Below are positions 18,850-27,473 of a stretch of DNA of 64,000 bases, in pieces (the stretch's first letter is position 1; each line of letters starts with the position of its first letter). Both the position numbers and the translations under genes were made by a program. The DNA lies in assembly GCA_016721305.1 (NCBI GenBank), contig JADKIH010000008.1, positions 62,001-126,000 on the forward strand, written 5' to 3'. The DNA comes from Bacteroidota bacterium (lineage in GTDB: Bacteria; Bacteroidota; Bacteroidia; AKYH767-A; 2013-40CM-41-45). The notes beneath the pieces were generated by a model, which was not told where the DNA came from, made no database searches, and worked only from the letters and a program-made list of their open reading frames with translations.

Positions 18850-21798
18850 ATGTTTCTCAACTGCCATAGTTGGTTTAGCTTAAACTACGGAACGCTCAGC
18901 GTCGTCGACCTTTTAAAAGAGGCGCGCCGTTGCAGCGTTCCGAAACTGGCGTTGACAGACATTAATAATACATCGGGCATGTCGGACTTTGTCAGACTTG
19001 CTCCTTCATATGGTGTAGAACCGGTAGCGGGAATCGAATTTCGCACGGGCGCTTTTCATCATTATACAGGTCTGGCTAAAAATGAAGAGGGCTTTCGCGC
19101 ACTGAACGAATTTCTAACCTTCTCACTTCGCAAAGGCACGGCCGAGCAACCGGAATTTCCGGATACACCGCCGGTATTGAAAGATGTGTTCTGGGTCATT
19201 CCATATTCACCGGCAATGAAAGTAAGTCCGGCCGCCATTCGTAATCATCCCGATTTTTATTTAGGCATTCGCCGTTCTCAACTGAATCGTTTGCGTTTCT
19301 CCGACTGGCAGCAGGTGCGGAAAAAGCTCGTGGCTTTTCATCCGGTTACATTTAAACATGCCGGGGGATTTCAATTGCATCATCTCCTGCGGGCCGTGGC
19401 GAAGAATACATTGTTGTCGCGTTTGTCGCCCGACGAAATTGCGCATGAAGATGAATGCATGCTCACGCCCGGCGAAGTGCAGCGCAGCTTTGTCGATTTC
19501 CCGGAATTGATTTTTAATGCCCATGCGTTACTCGATCAGTGTTCGATCGATTTTCATTTTCACGAAAGCAAAAATAAGAGCACGTTTTCGGGAAGTACCG
19601 CACTTGATTTAGAGATTCTTCGTCGCGAAACTTATTTAGGTTTGGAATATCGATACGGTGAAGGCACTGATGAAGTGCGTTCCCGTGTCGAAAAGGAGTT
19701 GAAGATGATTGCCGAGTTGGGCTTTGCGGCCTACTTCCTGATCAACTGGGATATTATCCGCTATGCTCAGCATAAAAATTATTCGTACGTCGGACGAGGA
19801 AGCGGAGCAAATAGCATCGTGGCGTATTGTCTGCGTATTACTGACGTAGATCCGATCGAACTCGATTTGTACTTCGAACGTTTTATCAACCCGGCACGAA
19901 CGAGTCCGCCGGATTTTGACATCGATTTCTCCTGGACGGATCGCGACGACATGACGGAATATATTTTCCGCAGCTACGGCAACGATCATGTGGCATTGCT
20001 CGGAGCGTATTCTACTTATCAGTCGAATGCAGTAGTGCGCGAACTGGGAAAAGTATTTGGTTTGCCAAAAGGCGAGATCGACTACATCGTCGAAAATCGT
20101 CGGCATCCCGATACGCCCGATCGCATCACGAAGCAGATTAACTACTATGCCATGCAATTGCAGGATTTCCCGAATCACTTAACGATTCACGCCTGCGGAA
20201 TTATCATCTCCGAAAAACCGATTTCATATTATACGGCCACCTTCATGCCGCCGAAAGGTTTTCCGACGACGCAATTCAGCATGCTCGAAGCGGAGGATCT
20301 CGGTTATTGCAAGCTCGACATTCTCAGTCAGCGCGGGCTAGGTCATATAAAAGATACTGTCGATATCGTAAAGGAGAATAGGGGAGAGAAGATCGACATT
20401 CACGATGTGGCAGCATTCAAGAAAGATGAAGTCATCAAGAGTCTGATTCGCACCGGACGTTGCATGGGTTGTTTTTATGTCGAGTCGCCTGCCATGCGCA
20501 TGTTGCTCAAGAAACTCGCCGTCGATACATACATACAATTAGTGGCAGCTAGTTCGATTATTCGTCCGGGTGTTGCCAAATCGGGCATGATGCGTGAATA
20601 CATTTTGCGCACGCACGATCCTGCCCGACGCACGTACATTCATCCACTCATGAAAGAGCTGATGGAGGAAACGTACGGCATCATGGTGTATCAGGAAGAT
20701 GTGATCAAAGTTGCCTATCATTTTGCCGGACTCACCTTGTCGGAGTCGGATTCGTTGCGAAGAGGTATGTCGGGGAAATTTCGTTCGCGCGACGAATTCG
20801 CCCGCATTCAGGATAAGTATTTTTCGAATTGCAGGGAGAAAGGTTATCCCGATGCAATCAGCACCGAAGTATGGCGACAGATTGAAAGTTTTGCCGGTTA
20901 TTCGTTTTCGAAAGGGCATTCGGCATCGTATGCTGTCGAGAGTTTTCAGAGCTTGTATCTGAAGGCGCATTATCCGAAGGAATTCATGGTCGGCGTGATA
21001 AATAATTTCGGCGGATTTTACCGTACCGAATTCTATGTTCACGAAGCACGCATGTCGGGAGCGAAAATTCATGCGCCATGTATCAATCGTTCGTACTACA
21101 AAACATCGATCACCGGCGACGATATTTTTCTCGGCTTCATTCATCTTGCCGGGCTCGAGAAGAAAGTTTCCGAAGCCTTTCTTCGCGAGCGTGATGTGAA
21201 CGGCGAGTTTGGCGGTCTGGCCGATTTCATGAAGCGCGTGTCGATCGAAGTGGAGCAGTTGCGCATTCTCATTCGCATCGGAGCCTTTCGTTTCACCGGC
21301 CGTTCGAAGAAACAATTGCTGTGGGATATTCATATGGAGATTGGCAGCGAACGAAAAACAGAGAAGCACTACGCTCTGTTCGAAACCGGCACGAAGACGT
21401 TCACGCTTCCCGAGCTCGTTCATCATCCCGTCGACGATGCGCACGACGAAATCGAATTACTCGGATTCCCGTTGTGCTCGCCATTTAGTTTGCTTGCCAA
21501 CGAAAGTCCCGTAAAAAATCTCGCCGCCGATCTGCCGAAATTTATCGGACGAAGAATCGAAATCGTCGGCTACATGGTTACCGCCAAGTACACCAGCACC
21601 GTGAAGCGCGAGATGATGATGTTCGGAACCTTCTTAGACAGCGAAGGCTATTTCTTCGACACCACACACTTCCCCAAAGTCGCCGATCAGTATCCCTTCC
21701 GCGGTCGCGGTTTGTATCTGATTCGGGGGAAAGTCGATGTCGAATTCGGCTTCTGCAGCATTACCGTAGACTCGATGGAGAAATTATCGACGCGTTGA
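18850..21798 (+). CDS. dnaE: DNA polymerase III alpha subunit, second (error-prone type) DnaE
   Basis: 982 residues, shorter than a replicative DnaE (about 1,150-1,400). It has an N-terminal PHP domain with atypical start NCHSWFSLNYG. The C-family polymerase palm shows SYVGRGSGANSIVAYCLRI and the catalytic PPDFDIDFSWTDRDD. It ends in an OB-fold region (IGRRIEIVGYMVTAKYT). The length, and the nearby S24 repressor and polymerase IV genes, place it with the mutagenesis-cassette DnaE proteins of Bacteroidota, functionally similar to DnaE2. The 2.9-kb frame has no frameshift. The PKD gene separates it from polymerase IV. Confidence 0.9.
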   Translation: MFLNCHSWFSLNYGTLSVVDLLKEARRCSVPKLALTDINNTSGMSDFVRLAPSYGVEPVAGIEFRTGAFHHYTGLAKNEEGFRALNEFLTFSLRKGTAEQPEFPDTPPVLKDVFWVIPYSPAMKVSPAAIRNHPDFYLGIRRSQLNRLRFSDWQQVRKKLVAFHPVTFKHAGGFQLHHLLRAVAKNTLLSRLSPDEIAHEDECMLTPGEVQRSFVDFPELIFNAHALLDQCSIDFHFHESKNKSTFSGSTALDLEILRRETYLGLEYRYGEGTDEVRSRVEKELKMIAELGFAAYFLINWDIIRYAQHKNYSYVGRGSGANSIVAYCLRITDVDPIELDLYFERFINPARTSPPDFDIDFSWTDRDDMTEYIFRSYGNDHVALLGAYSTYQSNAVVRELGKVFGLPKGEIDYIVENRRHPDTPDRITKQINYYAMQLQDFPNHLTIHACGIIISEKPISYYTATFMPPKGFPTTQFSMLEAEDLGYCKLDILSQRGLGHIKDTVDIVKENRGEKIDIHDVAAFKKDEVIKSLIRTGRCMGCFYVESPAMRMLLKKLAVDTYIQLVAASSIIRPGVAKSGMMREYILRTHDPARRTYIHPLMKELMEETYGIMVYQEDVIKVAYHFAGLTLSESDSLRRGMSGKFRSRDEFARIQDKYFSNCREKGYPDAISTEVWRQIESFAGYSFSKGHSASYAVESFQSLYLKAHYPKEFMVGVINNFGGFYRTEFYVHEARMSGAKIHAPCINRSYYKTSITGDDIFLGFIHLAGLEKKVSEAFLRERDVNGEFGGLADFMKRVSIEVEQLRILIRIGAFRFTGRSKKQLLWDIHMEIGSERKTEKHYALFETGTKTFTLPELVHHPVDDAHDEIELLGFPLCSPFSLLANESPVKNLAADLPKFIGRRIEIVGYMVTAKYTSTVKREMMMFGTFLDSEGYFFDTTHFPKVADQYPFRGRGLYLIRGKVDVEFGFCSITVDSMEKLSTR

Positions 21799-21849
21799 GG
21801 TGCTGTTTTTTTTACCACAAGAACACGAGGTTACAAGAATACACAAGAG

Positions 21850-21877
21850 CCTCTGCGAATTTCTGCGAATTCTGCGG
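21850..21877. repeat. Short direct repeat, TCTGCGAATT family
   Basis: Three near-copies of TCTGCGAATT, the reverse-complement form of the 10-bp unit at 10241-10281. It lies between dnaE and the convergent toxin gene. Confidence 0.65.
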
Positions 21878-21934
21878 GAAATAACTAACAGTCTTTCATA
21901 CACATTTTTGTATTATTCGTGGCAAAGAAACCCA

Positions 21935-22273
21935 CTACAAATCCATTACGACCCTCAAGTTCTCCCGCAGCCTATCCACCTGCCCCGCGTTCAAACTCCC
22001 TACCTTTTTTAAAAACCGGCGATTATCAATAGCGCGAATCTGATCAACGAGTACATCGCTTTTTTGGGGTAGTTGGCCTTTCTTTAAATGCACGCGGAGG
22101 ATTTCTGCTTCCTCAATTACCTGAGTTGTGATCGGGCAAATAAGAGTCGATGGATGTTCATTGTTCAGCAGATTAGTCTGCACAATTACAACCGGCCTGA
22201 TTTTCCCCGGCTCCGTTCCACGCTTAGGATTCAAATCAGCTGTCCAGATATCGAATTGCTTAAGCTTCATCAA
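21935..22273 (-). CDS. MazF/PemK-type mRNA interferase toxin
   Basis: 112 residues. Family marks are the N-terminal strand FDIWTADLNPKRGTEPGKIR with the conserved Arg-Pro, PVVIVQTNLLNN, and the second motif STLICPITTQVI. LVDQIRAIDNRRFLKKVGSL is the typical third segment. It should cleave single-stranded mRNA when not bound by the antitoxin. Its start overlaps the antitoxin gene by 14 bp, implying coupled translation. It converges on dnaE. Confidence 0.93.
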   Translation of the reverse strand: MMKLKQFDIWTADLNPKRGTEPGKIRPVVIVQTNLLNNEHPSTLICPITTQVIEEAEILRVHLKKGQLPQKSDVLVDQIRAIDNRRFLKKVGSLNAGQVDRLRENLRVVMDL

Positions 22274-22490
22274 TCAGTTTTTCGAATTCAGCCAAAATCG
22301 ATAATGATTCCTTACGAGTCAGTTTCGACTCTTTATGCAATTGTTTTTTGATAAGACGGCGTTTGTTTACCTCATTGTAAATGCGAACCGCTTCATTGAT
22401 ATATCTGTTCCGTGCCATTTTCAATTCAGCTGTAATTTTATCTGCGTCTTCGTAAATGCTGTCTTCCAGCTTGAGGGATAGGGTTTTCAT
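22260..22490 (-). CDS. Antitoxin of the MazF-type pair (ribbon-helix-helix-like N terminus)
   Basis: 76 residues beginning MKTLSLKLEDSIYEDADKI, a short beta strand followed by helices as in ribbon-helix-helix (RHH) DNA-binding antitoxins. A basic, charged C-terminal tail (RRLIKKQLHKESKLTRKE) probably wraps the toxin. It is the first gene of the operon, directly downstream of a strong Bacteroidota-type promoter that carries two identical palindromes (22507-22537). Autorepression by the antitoxin or by the complex is expected. The fold assignment is from pattern only. Confidence 0.88.
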   Translation of the reverse strand: MKTLSLKLEDSIYEDADKITAELKMARNRYINEAVRIYNEVNKRRLIKKQLHKESKLTRKESLSILAEFEKLIDEA

Positions 22491-22506
22491 CTGCCGGCTT
22501 TTTTTG

Positions 22507-22537
22507 CAAAGGTATATACTTTTGGTATATACTCAAA
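22507..22537 (-). promoter_or_regulatory. Promoter with overlapping twin operator of the toxin-antitoxin operon
   Basis: On the minus strand: TTTG (plus-strand CAAA 22534-22537), exactly 19 bp, then TACCTTTG (22507-22514). This fits the Bacteroidota primary-sigma consensus TTTG-N19-TAnnTTTG exactly. Two copies of the palindrome GTATATAC, each within GGTATATACT (22511-22520 and 22524-22533), lie 13 bp apart inside the promoter and are a likely RHH operator. Confidence 0.85.
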
Positions 22538-22550
22538 GGGGAGGCGTTGA

Positions 22551-22655
22551 AGTTGCTTGGTTGCTCGGTTTCAGCTTGATTCGATCGGATTTTTCCCAAT
22601 TGAAGAGCTTTAGTGCCGATTTCTAAGCATCTAAGCAACCAAGCAACTAAGCACC
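22551..22655. repeat. 8-bp repeat, CAAGCAAC family, inverted arrays
   Basis: Left arm GTTGCTTGGTTGCT (22552-22565) and right arm of four AAGCAACC/AAGCATCT-type units (22624-22655). The same unit forms a clean array at 37597-37630. Confidence 0.8.
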
Positions 22656-22661
22656 CACCGA

Positions 22662-23110
22662 TCACTCCTCCGGATAAAACTCGCTAAACGTAAAATGCGT
22701 CACCACTCCCTCTCCGGAAAAATCAGAATATCTTCCTTGAATAATTTGTCGGTGATGAATGAATATATTTCCCGATCCGAAATGTCGCTGATATAATCGA
22801 CGACGATATTCTTTTCACTAAGCAAATCAATCAATCTTCGAAGCTCGGTGGTAAGCTGTTCGTCGTTCAGCTGATCGACAGGAAGGTAAGCCGGTTCGCC
22901 GACAGCTTTGTAACAGCTTTCCATTTTATTCGCCGCATACGCTTTTTCAAATCGTTGAATCGACTTCAGCCATTCCCGCTCAATAAAAGGAGAAAGCTTC
23001 ACATCCGATTCCTGATTAAATTCCATTCCAAACTCCGCTGCCAATTGCATGCGGAGGATTTCATTCTCGACTTTGATATCGTCGATGACATTGTTTTTTG
23101 TGTTTTTCAT
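22662..23110 (-). CDS. Small conserved-looking hypothetical protein, one frameshift
   Basis: As sequenced it has 136 residues and ends LIFPEREW. Adding one T to a T5 run (plus-strand A5 at 22718-22722) gives about 149 residues ending GVVTHFTFSEFYPEE at 22662, an acidic aromatic tail that looks genuine. The protein is acidic and helical (ENEILRMQLAAEFGMEF near residue 15, TTELRRLIDLLSEKNIVVDY near 85). There is no signal peptide or membrane segment. I do not recognise a characterised family and do not assign a function. Confidence 0.7.
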
Positions 23111-23233
23111 AAGAGAGGATTTTATAAAACAAAAGTAGAGTGGCGTTTTCGTAGATGAAATAGCTGGAAATTGCTTTCGTAATTAATGAAACCGCATATA
23201 TGAGGAGAAGTGAGTAGTTCGTTACTTCAAACA

Positions 23234-23301
23234 TGTCGTTCATCGTCCGCCGAGTGCAGTAAGTAAAAAGCCAAACATTTTATTGCGGACGATGAACGAC
23301 A
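23234..23301. other. Perfect 17-bp inverted repeat in the spacer
   Basis: TGTCGTTCATCGTCCGC (23234-23250) and its exact reverse complement (23285-23301) flank a 34-base loop. No T-run follows, so it does not look like a simple terminator. It lies in the 311-bp gap 23111-23421, where I see no gene. The rest of the gap includes a GGGGGACCCC patch near 23335. Confidence 0.85.
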
Positions 23302-23421
23302 CCTCACACTAAAATGATACGTCATCCTCCGAAGGGGGACCCCGTAGGTTTCGAGCACTGCAGTAGCAATAGAATCTATCAAAATATTTCGTAATTTCAT
23401 CATCCTAAAATCTTCTTTCCC

Positions 23422-23940
23422 ATGCCAACCGACATCAGAGATATCATCATCCCCGAATTAGAAAGAAATATCGAAGTCTTCCGCACCCTACTCGAAGGCC
23501 TCACCGAAGAAGTATACCATTGGCGTTTCCTTGAAGGCAAATGGACTTTGCTCGAAATCGTATGTCATTTATACGATGAAGAGTGCGATGATTTTCGAGC
23601 ACGTGTTAAGCATACATTGGAAACACCCCTAGTCGCCATGCCGCCGATCGATCCTTCAGGCTGGGTGTTGAGCAGAGAATATTCGCGACAAAATTTCGAT
23701 GAGAAATTGAAGCTCTTTTTGTCAGAGAGAAAAAAATCGGTAGAGTGGTTACGTATTTTGAAGGATCCGATTTGGGATAATACCTACCACCATCCATCGC
23801 TCGGACCGCTGACGGCCTCTATGTTTCTGGCCAATTGGCTGGCGCACGACTATCTGCACATCCGTCAGATTATGCGACTTAAATATGAATACACAAAGGC
23901 AAAAACGGGCGAAAATTTGAATTATGCGGGAGCTTGGTGA
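23422..23940 (+). CDS. DinB-superfamily protein (YfiT-like)
   Basis: 172 residues with the DinB-like metal-site pattern: a His in TLLEIVCHLYDEE near residue 50 and the pair in NWLAHDYLHIRQIMRLKY near residue 140. The KWTLLEIVCHLYDEE segment is typical of YfiT/DinB_2 proteins. It is not closely similar to the DinB-superfamily protein at 4829-5329. The activity is unknown and metal-dependent hydrolase or thiol-transferase roles are possible. It appears to be a single gene upstream of the kdp regulator. Confidence 0.85.
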   Translation: MPTDIRDIIIPELERNIEVFRTLLEGLTEEVYHWRFLEGKWTLLEIVCHLYDEECDDFRARVKHTLETPLVAMPPIDPSGWVLSREYSRQNFDEKLKLFLSERKKSVEWLRILKDPIWDNTYHHPSLGPLTASMFLANWLAHDYLHIRQIMRLKYEYTKAKTGENLNYAGAW

Positions 23941-24025
23941 TTGGTGTCGGGTTTTAACGACAGAAGTTCCTATTAAACCCTACACCTTATTTTATCTATA
24001 TTTGCACCGGTAATACCTATTTCCT

Positions 24026-25372
24026 GTGTTAAACAAACCGAAGATTCTGTTAATCGATGACGAGGAAAAGCTGCGAAGCTTACTCGCTCGAATTCTTTCT
24101 TTAGATGATTTTATTGTTGTTGAAGCGGCTACTGCCAGGGAAGGATTTAAGAAACTAGAACGTGAAGATTTTGAAGTAGTCATTTGTGACGTAAAGCTGC
24201 CTGATGGAAATGGCATCGACATTACAGCTAAAATGAAATCACTTTATCCATTTACCGAAATTATAGTTCTCACCGCATTCGGAACAATTGCCGATGGTGT
24301 GCAAGCTATTAAACATGGTGCATTCGATTACATCACAAAGGGCGATGATAATGAGAAGATAATTCCTCTTATTAATCGTGCTGTAGAGAAGTCGAGATTA
24401 CAACAACGATTAGCTCATCTTGAAAAAAAGGTGAATAAACGATATGGCTTTGATAATATCATTGGTAAGTCCAAAAAAATACAAGAAGCAATTACGCTTG
24501 CTCAAAAAGTAGCAGTTACTGATACAACGGTTTTACTGTCCGGTGAAACGGGAACAGGAAAAGAAGTTTTTGCACAAGCAATTCACTATGCAAGTTCACG
24601 AAGCAAAAATAATTTTGTGACTGTCAACTGCGCAGCAATCAGCAAAGATATTTTAGAAAGCGAATTATTCGGTCACATTGCCGGTGCTTTTACCGGAGCT
24701 ATTAAGGATAAACGAGGTTTGTTTGAAGCTGCAAATGGCGGTTCAATTCTCCTCGATGAAATAGGGGAGTTAGGTCTCGACATGCAAACAAAATTGCTTC
24801 GTGTTTTAGAGACAAGTGAATTTCTGAAAGTAGGCGATTCTAACCCTACGAAAGTTAACGTTCGGATAATTGCAGCAACGAATCGCGAATTAGCTAAAGA
24901 AGTTGAAGCAGGTAAATTCAGAAGCGATTTGTATTATCGTTTAGCTGTATTTCAGATTGAATTACCTCCATTGCGGGAAAGAAAAGAAGACATAGAGTTA
25001 TTCGTGAATCATTTCCTCGATCATTATTCAGTTAAAATGAATAAGAAGCGACCTTCTGTCAGCAAGGAGTTTCTCGACAAGATGAAATGCTTTCAATGGA
25101 CAGGCAATGTGCGGGAATTGAAAAATACGATTGAGCGAATATTAATCCTGGCCGAAAGCATTGAGCTTACCGTCGACGATCTGCCAATCGAAATTAAAAG
25201 TGCCGCTTCCGGTAGTTCTGATCAGTCGGGCTTCGATTTAGCATTAGTTGAAAAACAGCACATCTTAAAAGTTTTAAAATATACTAACGGAAATAAGACC
25301 GAAACGGCGCGACTTTTAAATATAGGCCTCACCACTTTGTACCGAAAAATTCAGGATTATAAGTTGGAATAG
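24026..25372 (+). CDS. Sigma-54-dependent response regulator (NtrC family), probable kdp regulator
   Basis: 448 residues from a GTG start. The receiver domain (1-120) has phospho-acceptor Asp in VICDVKLPDGNG. The AAA+ domain shows Walker A GETGTGKE, the sigma-54 contact loop GAFTGA and SILLDEIGEL. A Fis-type helix-turn-helix closes it (NKTETARLLNIGLTTLYRKI). It should activate RNA polymerase carrying sigma-54. It precedes the kdp genes and stands where KdpE (an OmpR-type regulator) would be in proteobacteria. A partial TATATTTG promoter element lies at 23997-24004. It ends in its own terminator. Confidence 0.93.
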   Translation: MLNKPKILLIDDEEKLRSLLARILSLDDFIVVEAATAREGFKKLEREDFEVVICDVKLPDGNGIDITAKMKSLYPFTEIIVLTAFGTIADGVQAIKHGAFDYITKGDDNEKIIPLINRAVEKSRLQQRLAHLEKKVNKRYGFDNIIGKSKKIQEAITLAQKVAVTDTTVLLSGETGTGKEVFAQAIHYASSRSKNNFVTVNCAAISKDILESELFGHIAGAFTGAIKDKRGLFEAANGGSILLDEIGELGLDMQTKLLRVLETSEFLKVGDSNPTKVNVRIIAATNRELAKEVEAGKFRSDLYYRLAVFQIELPPLRERKEDIELFVNHFLDHYSVKMNKKRPSVSKEFLDKMKCFQWTGNVRELKNTIERILILAESIELTVDDLPIEIKSAASGSSDQSGFDLALVEKQHILKVLKYTNGNKTETARLLNIGLTTLYRKIQDYKLE

Positions 25373-25405
25373 CCAATTCACTTAACCATACCAAAATGAA
25401 AATCG

Positions 25406-25432
25406 ACCCTTCCAAAATGGAAGGGTTTTTTT
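25406..25432 (+). terminator. Intrinsic terminator after the response regulator
   Basis: Stem CCCTTCC/GGAAGGG around a four-base loop, followed by seven T. It separates the regulator gene from the kdp structural genes, so the latter need their own promoter between 25433 and 25568. Confidence 0.9.
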
Positions 25433-25568
25433 GTATCCGTGACTACCGACTGCCGACTAAAGGCTTGATATGTAATCTGATAGTCTCTGCGCAAGAAGAA
25501 GGGCATACCAATTGACCTTGCCGACCGAATTTCATAATTCAATTCTAGTCTCCAAAACCTCAATTCCA

Positions 25569-25652
25569 ATGATTACAATAATTCTACTGCTAGCCGGAAT
25601 TTTTTGTTTCTGGTTATTCTTTAAAACCATTGATTTCTTCGATAACATCTAA
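25569..25652 (+). CDS. 27-residue single-pass membrane peptide upstream of kdpF
   Basis: ATG at 25569, TAA at 25650-25652. The peptide starts MITIILLLAGIFCFWLFF and ends KTIDFFDNI: one hydrophobic helix with a short charged, aromatic tail. It lies 12 bp upstream of kdpF, same strand and layout. Size and position suggest a small Kdp-associated subunit or a duplicated KdpF-like peptide. I know of no assigned function. It could be a chance frame, but the membrane-helix composition and operon position argue for a gene. Confidence 0.6.
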   Translation: MITIILLLAGIFCFWLFFKTIDFFDNI

Positions 25653-25664
25653 ACCTCAAAATCC

Positions 25665-25742
25665 ATGTTAGCACTATTCATTATCTGTATAGCAATGTTC
25701 TGTTACCTCTGCTATGTATTAATTAAACCGGAAAAGTTTTAA
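25665..25742 (+). CDS. kdpF: KdpF, small subunit of the potassium-transporting ATPase
   Basis: 25 residues: a single hydrophobic helix beginning MLALFIICIAMFCYLCY and ending YVLIKPEKF. The ending with a Pro/Glu/Phe tail matches KdpF peptides, which stabilise the KdpABC complex in the membrane. It is 4 bp upstream of the kdpA ATG, the normal place for kdpF. Confidence 0.85.
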   Translation: MLALFIICIAMFCYLCYVLIKPEKF

Positions 25743-25746
25743 AACC

Positions 25747-27441
25747 ATGAATTCAGAAATACTTGGAGTAATCCTCATGTTTGTGCTAACGCTTGTGCTT
25801 GCCATTCCTTTTGGCAAATACATTGCGAGAGTTTTTGAAGGCGAAAAATCATTTCTCGATTTTATGGCGCCAATCGAAAACTTCTTTTTTAGAATCTGTG
25901 GTATTGATTCTAAAAAGGAAATGAATTGGAAACAGAATCTTGTTTCTATGCTCACGATTAACTTCGTTTGGTTTTTGTTTGCCATGTTAATTTTAATGAA
26001 CCAGGGCAGACTTCCATTTAATCCGGATAGCAATCCATCGATGTCGCCGGATTTAGCTTTTAACACAGCAATTAGTTTTTTGGTGAATTGCAATTTGCAG
26101 CATTATTCAGGAGAAACCGGTGTTTCATATTTGGCTCAAATATTTTGCCTGATGTTTTTGCAATTTGTCTCAGCAGCAACTGGTATTGCTGTAGCTGCAG
26201 TAGTCTATAATGCATTAAGGGAACGTACGACCGAGCATCTGGGCAATTTCTATAATTATTTTATGAAATCTCTTACCAGAATTTTGTTGCCGTTGTCAGC
26301 AATAGTGGCGATTTTATTTATGGTAAATGGAATGCCAATGACGTTCGAAGGCAAGCAAAACATTGTTTCGCTTCAGGGAGATACGGTTCAGGTTTCGACC
26401 GGTCCCGTTGCAGCTTTTGTGGCCATCAAACATTTAGGCACAAACGGAGGTGGTTATTTTGGAACCAACTCAGCTCATCCATTCGAAAACCCGAATTACG
26501 CGACTAACATAATCGAAATGGTAGCTCAGTTTATCATTCCGCTGGCTATGATTTTTGCCTTAGGTTTTTATTTGAAAAGAAAAAAATTGGCATGGATGAT
26601 TTTCGGTGTAATGACGGCCGGTTTTCTCCTACTTGTCGTGCCGACGATGGTCATGGAACAACACGGTAACCCCGAAATAGCAAAGATGGGCGTTGATATG
26701 AGTTCGGGCGCGATGGAAGGCAAGGAAGTCCGTTTCGGAACGCCGGCTTCTGCATACTGGAGTATCCTTACCACTGTAATTTCTACAGGTTCGGTCAATT
26801 CATTTCACGATAGTTATATGCCACTTTCAGGAATGAATCAAATGCTGGCTATGATGGTAAACGCTTTTTATGGCGGATGCGGAGTAGGTTTCCTGAACTT
26901 TTACATCTTCATCATCATTGCGGTTTTCATTTCCGGTTTAATGGTCGGACGAACACCGGAGTTTCTCGGAAAGAAAATTGAAGCCAGGGAAATGAAAATT
27001 GCTGTGATCGTAACACTCGTTTCTGCATTGCTGCTTAAAGGTGGAACAGCATTTGCCTGTTACATTTTCGGCGGAGATTCTACTTTGACCTGGTTGAATA
27101 ATCCGGGCTTCCATGGATTTTCTGAAATGTTGTACGAATACACATCAGCCAATGCAAATAATGGGAGTGGTTTCGAAGGCCTTGGCGATAATACACTTTG
27201 GTGGAATATTAGTACGGGTATTGTTATGATACTCGGAAGGTTTATTCCGATCATAGGGCCGGTTGCAATTGCAGGAATTCTGGCAAAGAAAAAATACATA
27301 CCGGAAAGTGCAGGCACTCTAAAAACAGATACACTCACATTCGGAGTGATGATATTTGCAGTCATTTCAATAGTAACTGCCCTGTCGTTTTTCCCTGCTT
27401 TGGTTCTAGGCCCGATTGCCGAATATTTTTCAATACATTAA
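25747..27441 (+). CDS. kdpA: KdpA, potassium-binding channel-like subunit
   Basis: 564 residues, ten or more membrane helices. Selectivity-filter-like loops are visible: SFLVNCNLQHYSGE, HLGTNGGGYFGTNSAHPFENP region near residues 230-250 (Gly-Gly-Gly), and GGCGVGFLNFYI. Each belongs to one of the four pore repeats of KdpA. It binds K+ from the periplasm and passes it to KdpB. It is complete, with a 32-bp gap to kdpB. Confidence 0.97.
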   Translation: MNSEILGVILMFVLTLVLAIPFGKYIARVFEGEKSFLDFMAPIENFFFRICGIDSKKEMNWKQNLVSMLTINFVWFLFAMLILMNQGRLPFNPDSNPSMSPDLAFNTAISFLVNCNLQHYSGETGVSYLAQIFCLMFLQFVSAATGIAVAAVVYNALRERTTEHLGNFYNYFMKSLTRILLPLSAIVAILFMVNGMPMTFEGKQNIVSLQGDTVQVSTGPVAAFVAIKHLGTNGGGYFGTNSAHPFENPNYATNIIEMVAQFIIPLAMIFALGFYLKRKKLAWMIFGVMTAGFLLLVVPTMVMEQHGNPEIAKMGVDMSSGAMEGKEVRFGTPASAYWSILTTVISTGSVNSFHDSYMPLSGMNQMLAMMVNAFYGGCGVGFLNFYIFIIIAVFISGLMVGRTPEFLGKKIEAREMKIAVIVTLVSALLLKGGTAFACYIFGGDSTLTWLNNPGFHGFSEMLYEYTSANANNGSGFEGLGDNTLWWNISTGIVMILGRFIPIIGPVAIAGILAKKKYIPESAGTLKTDTLTFGVMIFAVISIVTALSFFPALVLGPIAEYFSIH

Positions 27442-27473
27442 TTTAATAATAGAATAGTCATACTCAAATTGTC

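Noticed and set aside
19636..21444. Long minus-strand frames (180 and 301 residues) opposite dnaE
   Set aside because: Antisense shadows of a conserved polymerase gene with no recognisable motif.
25433..25568. Sigma-54 (-24/-12) promoter for the kdp genes
   Set aside because: I looked for a GG-N10-GC pattern with TGGCAC/TTGC context and found no convincing match, so I do not annotate one although the NtrC-type regulator predicts it.
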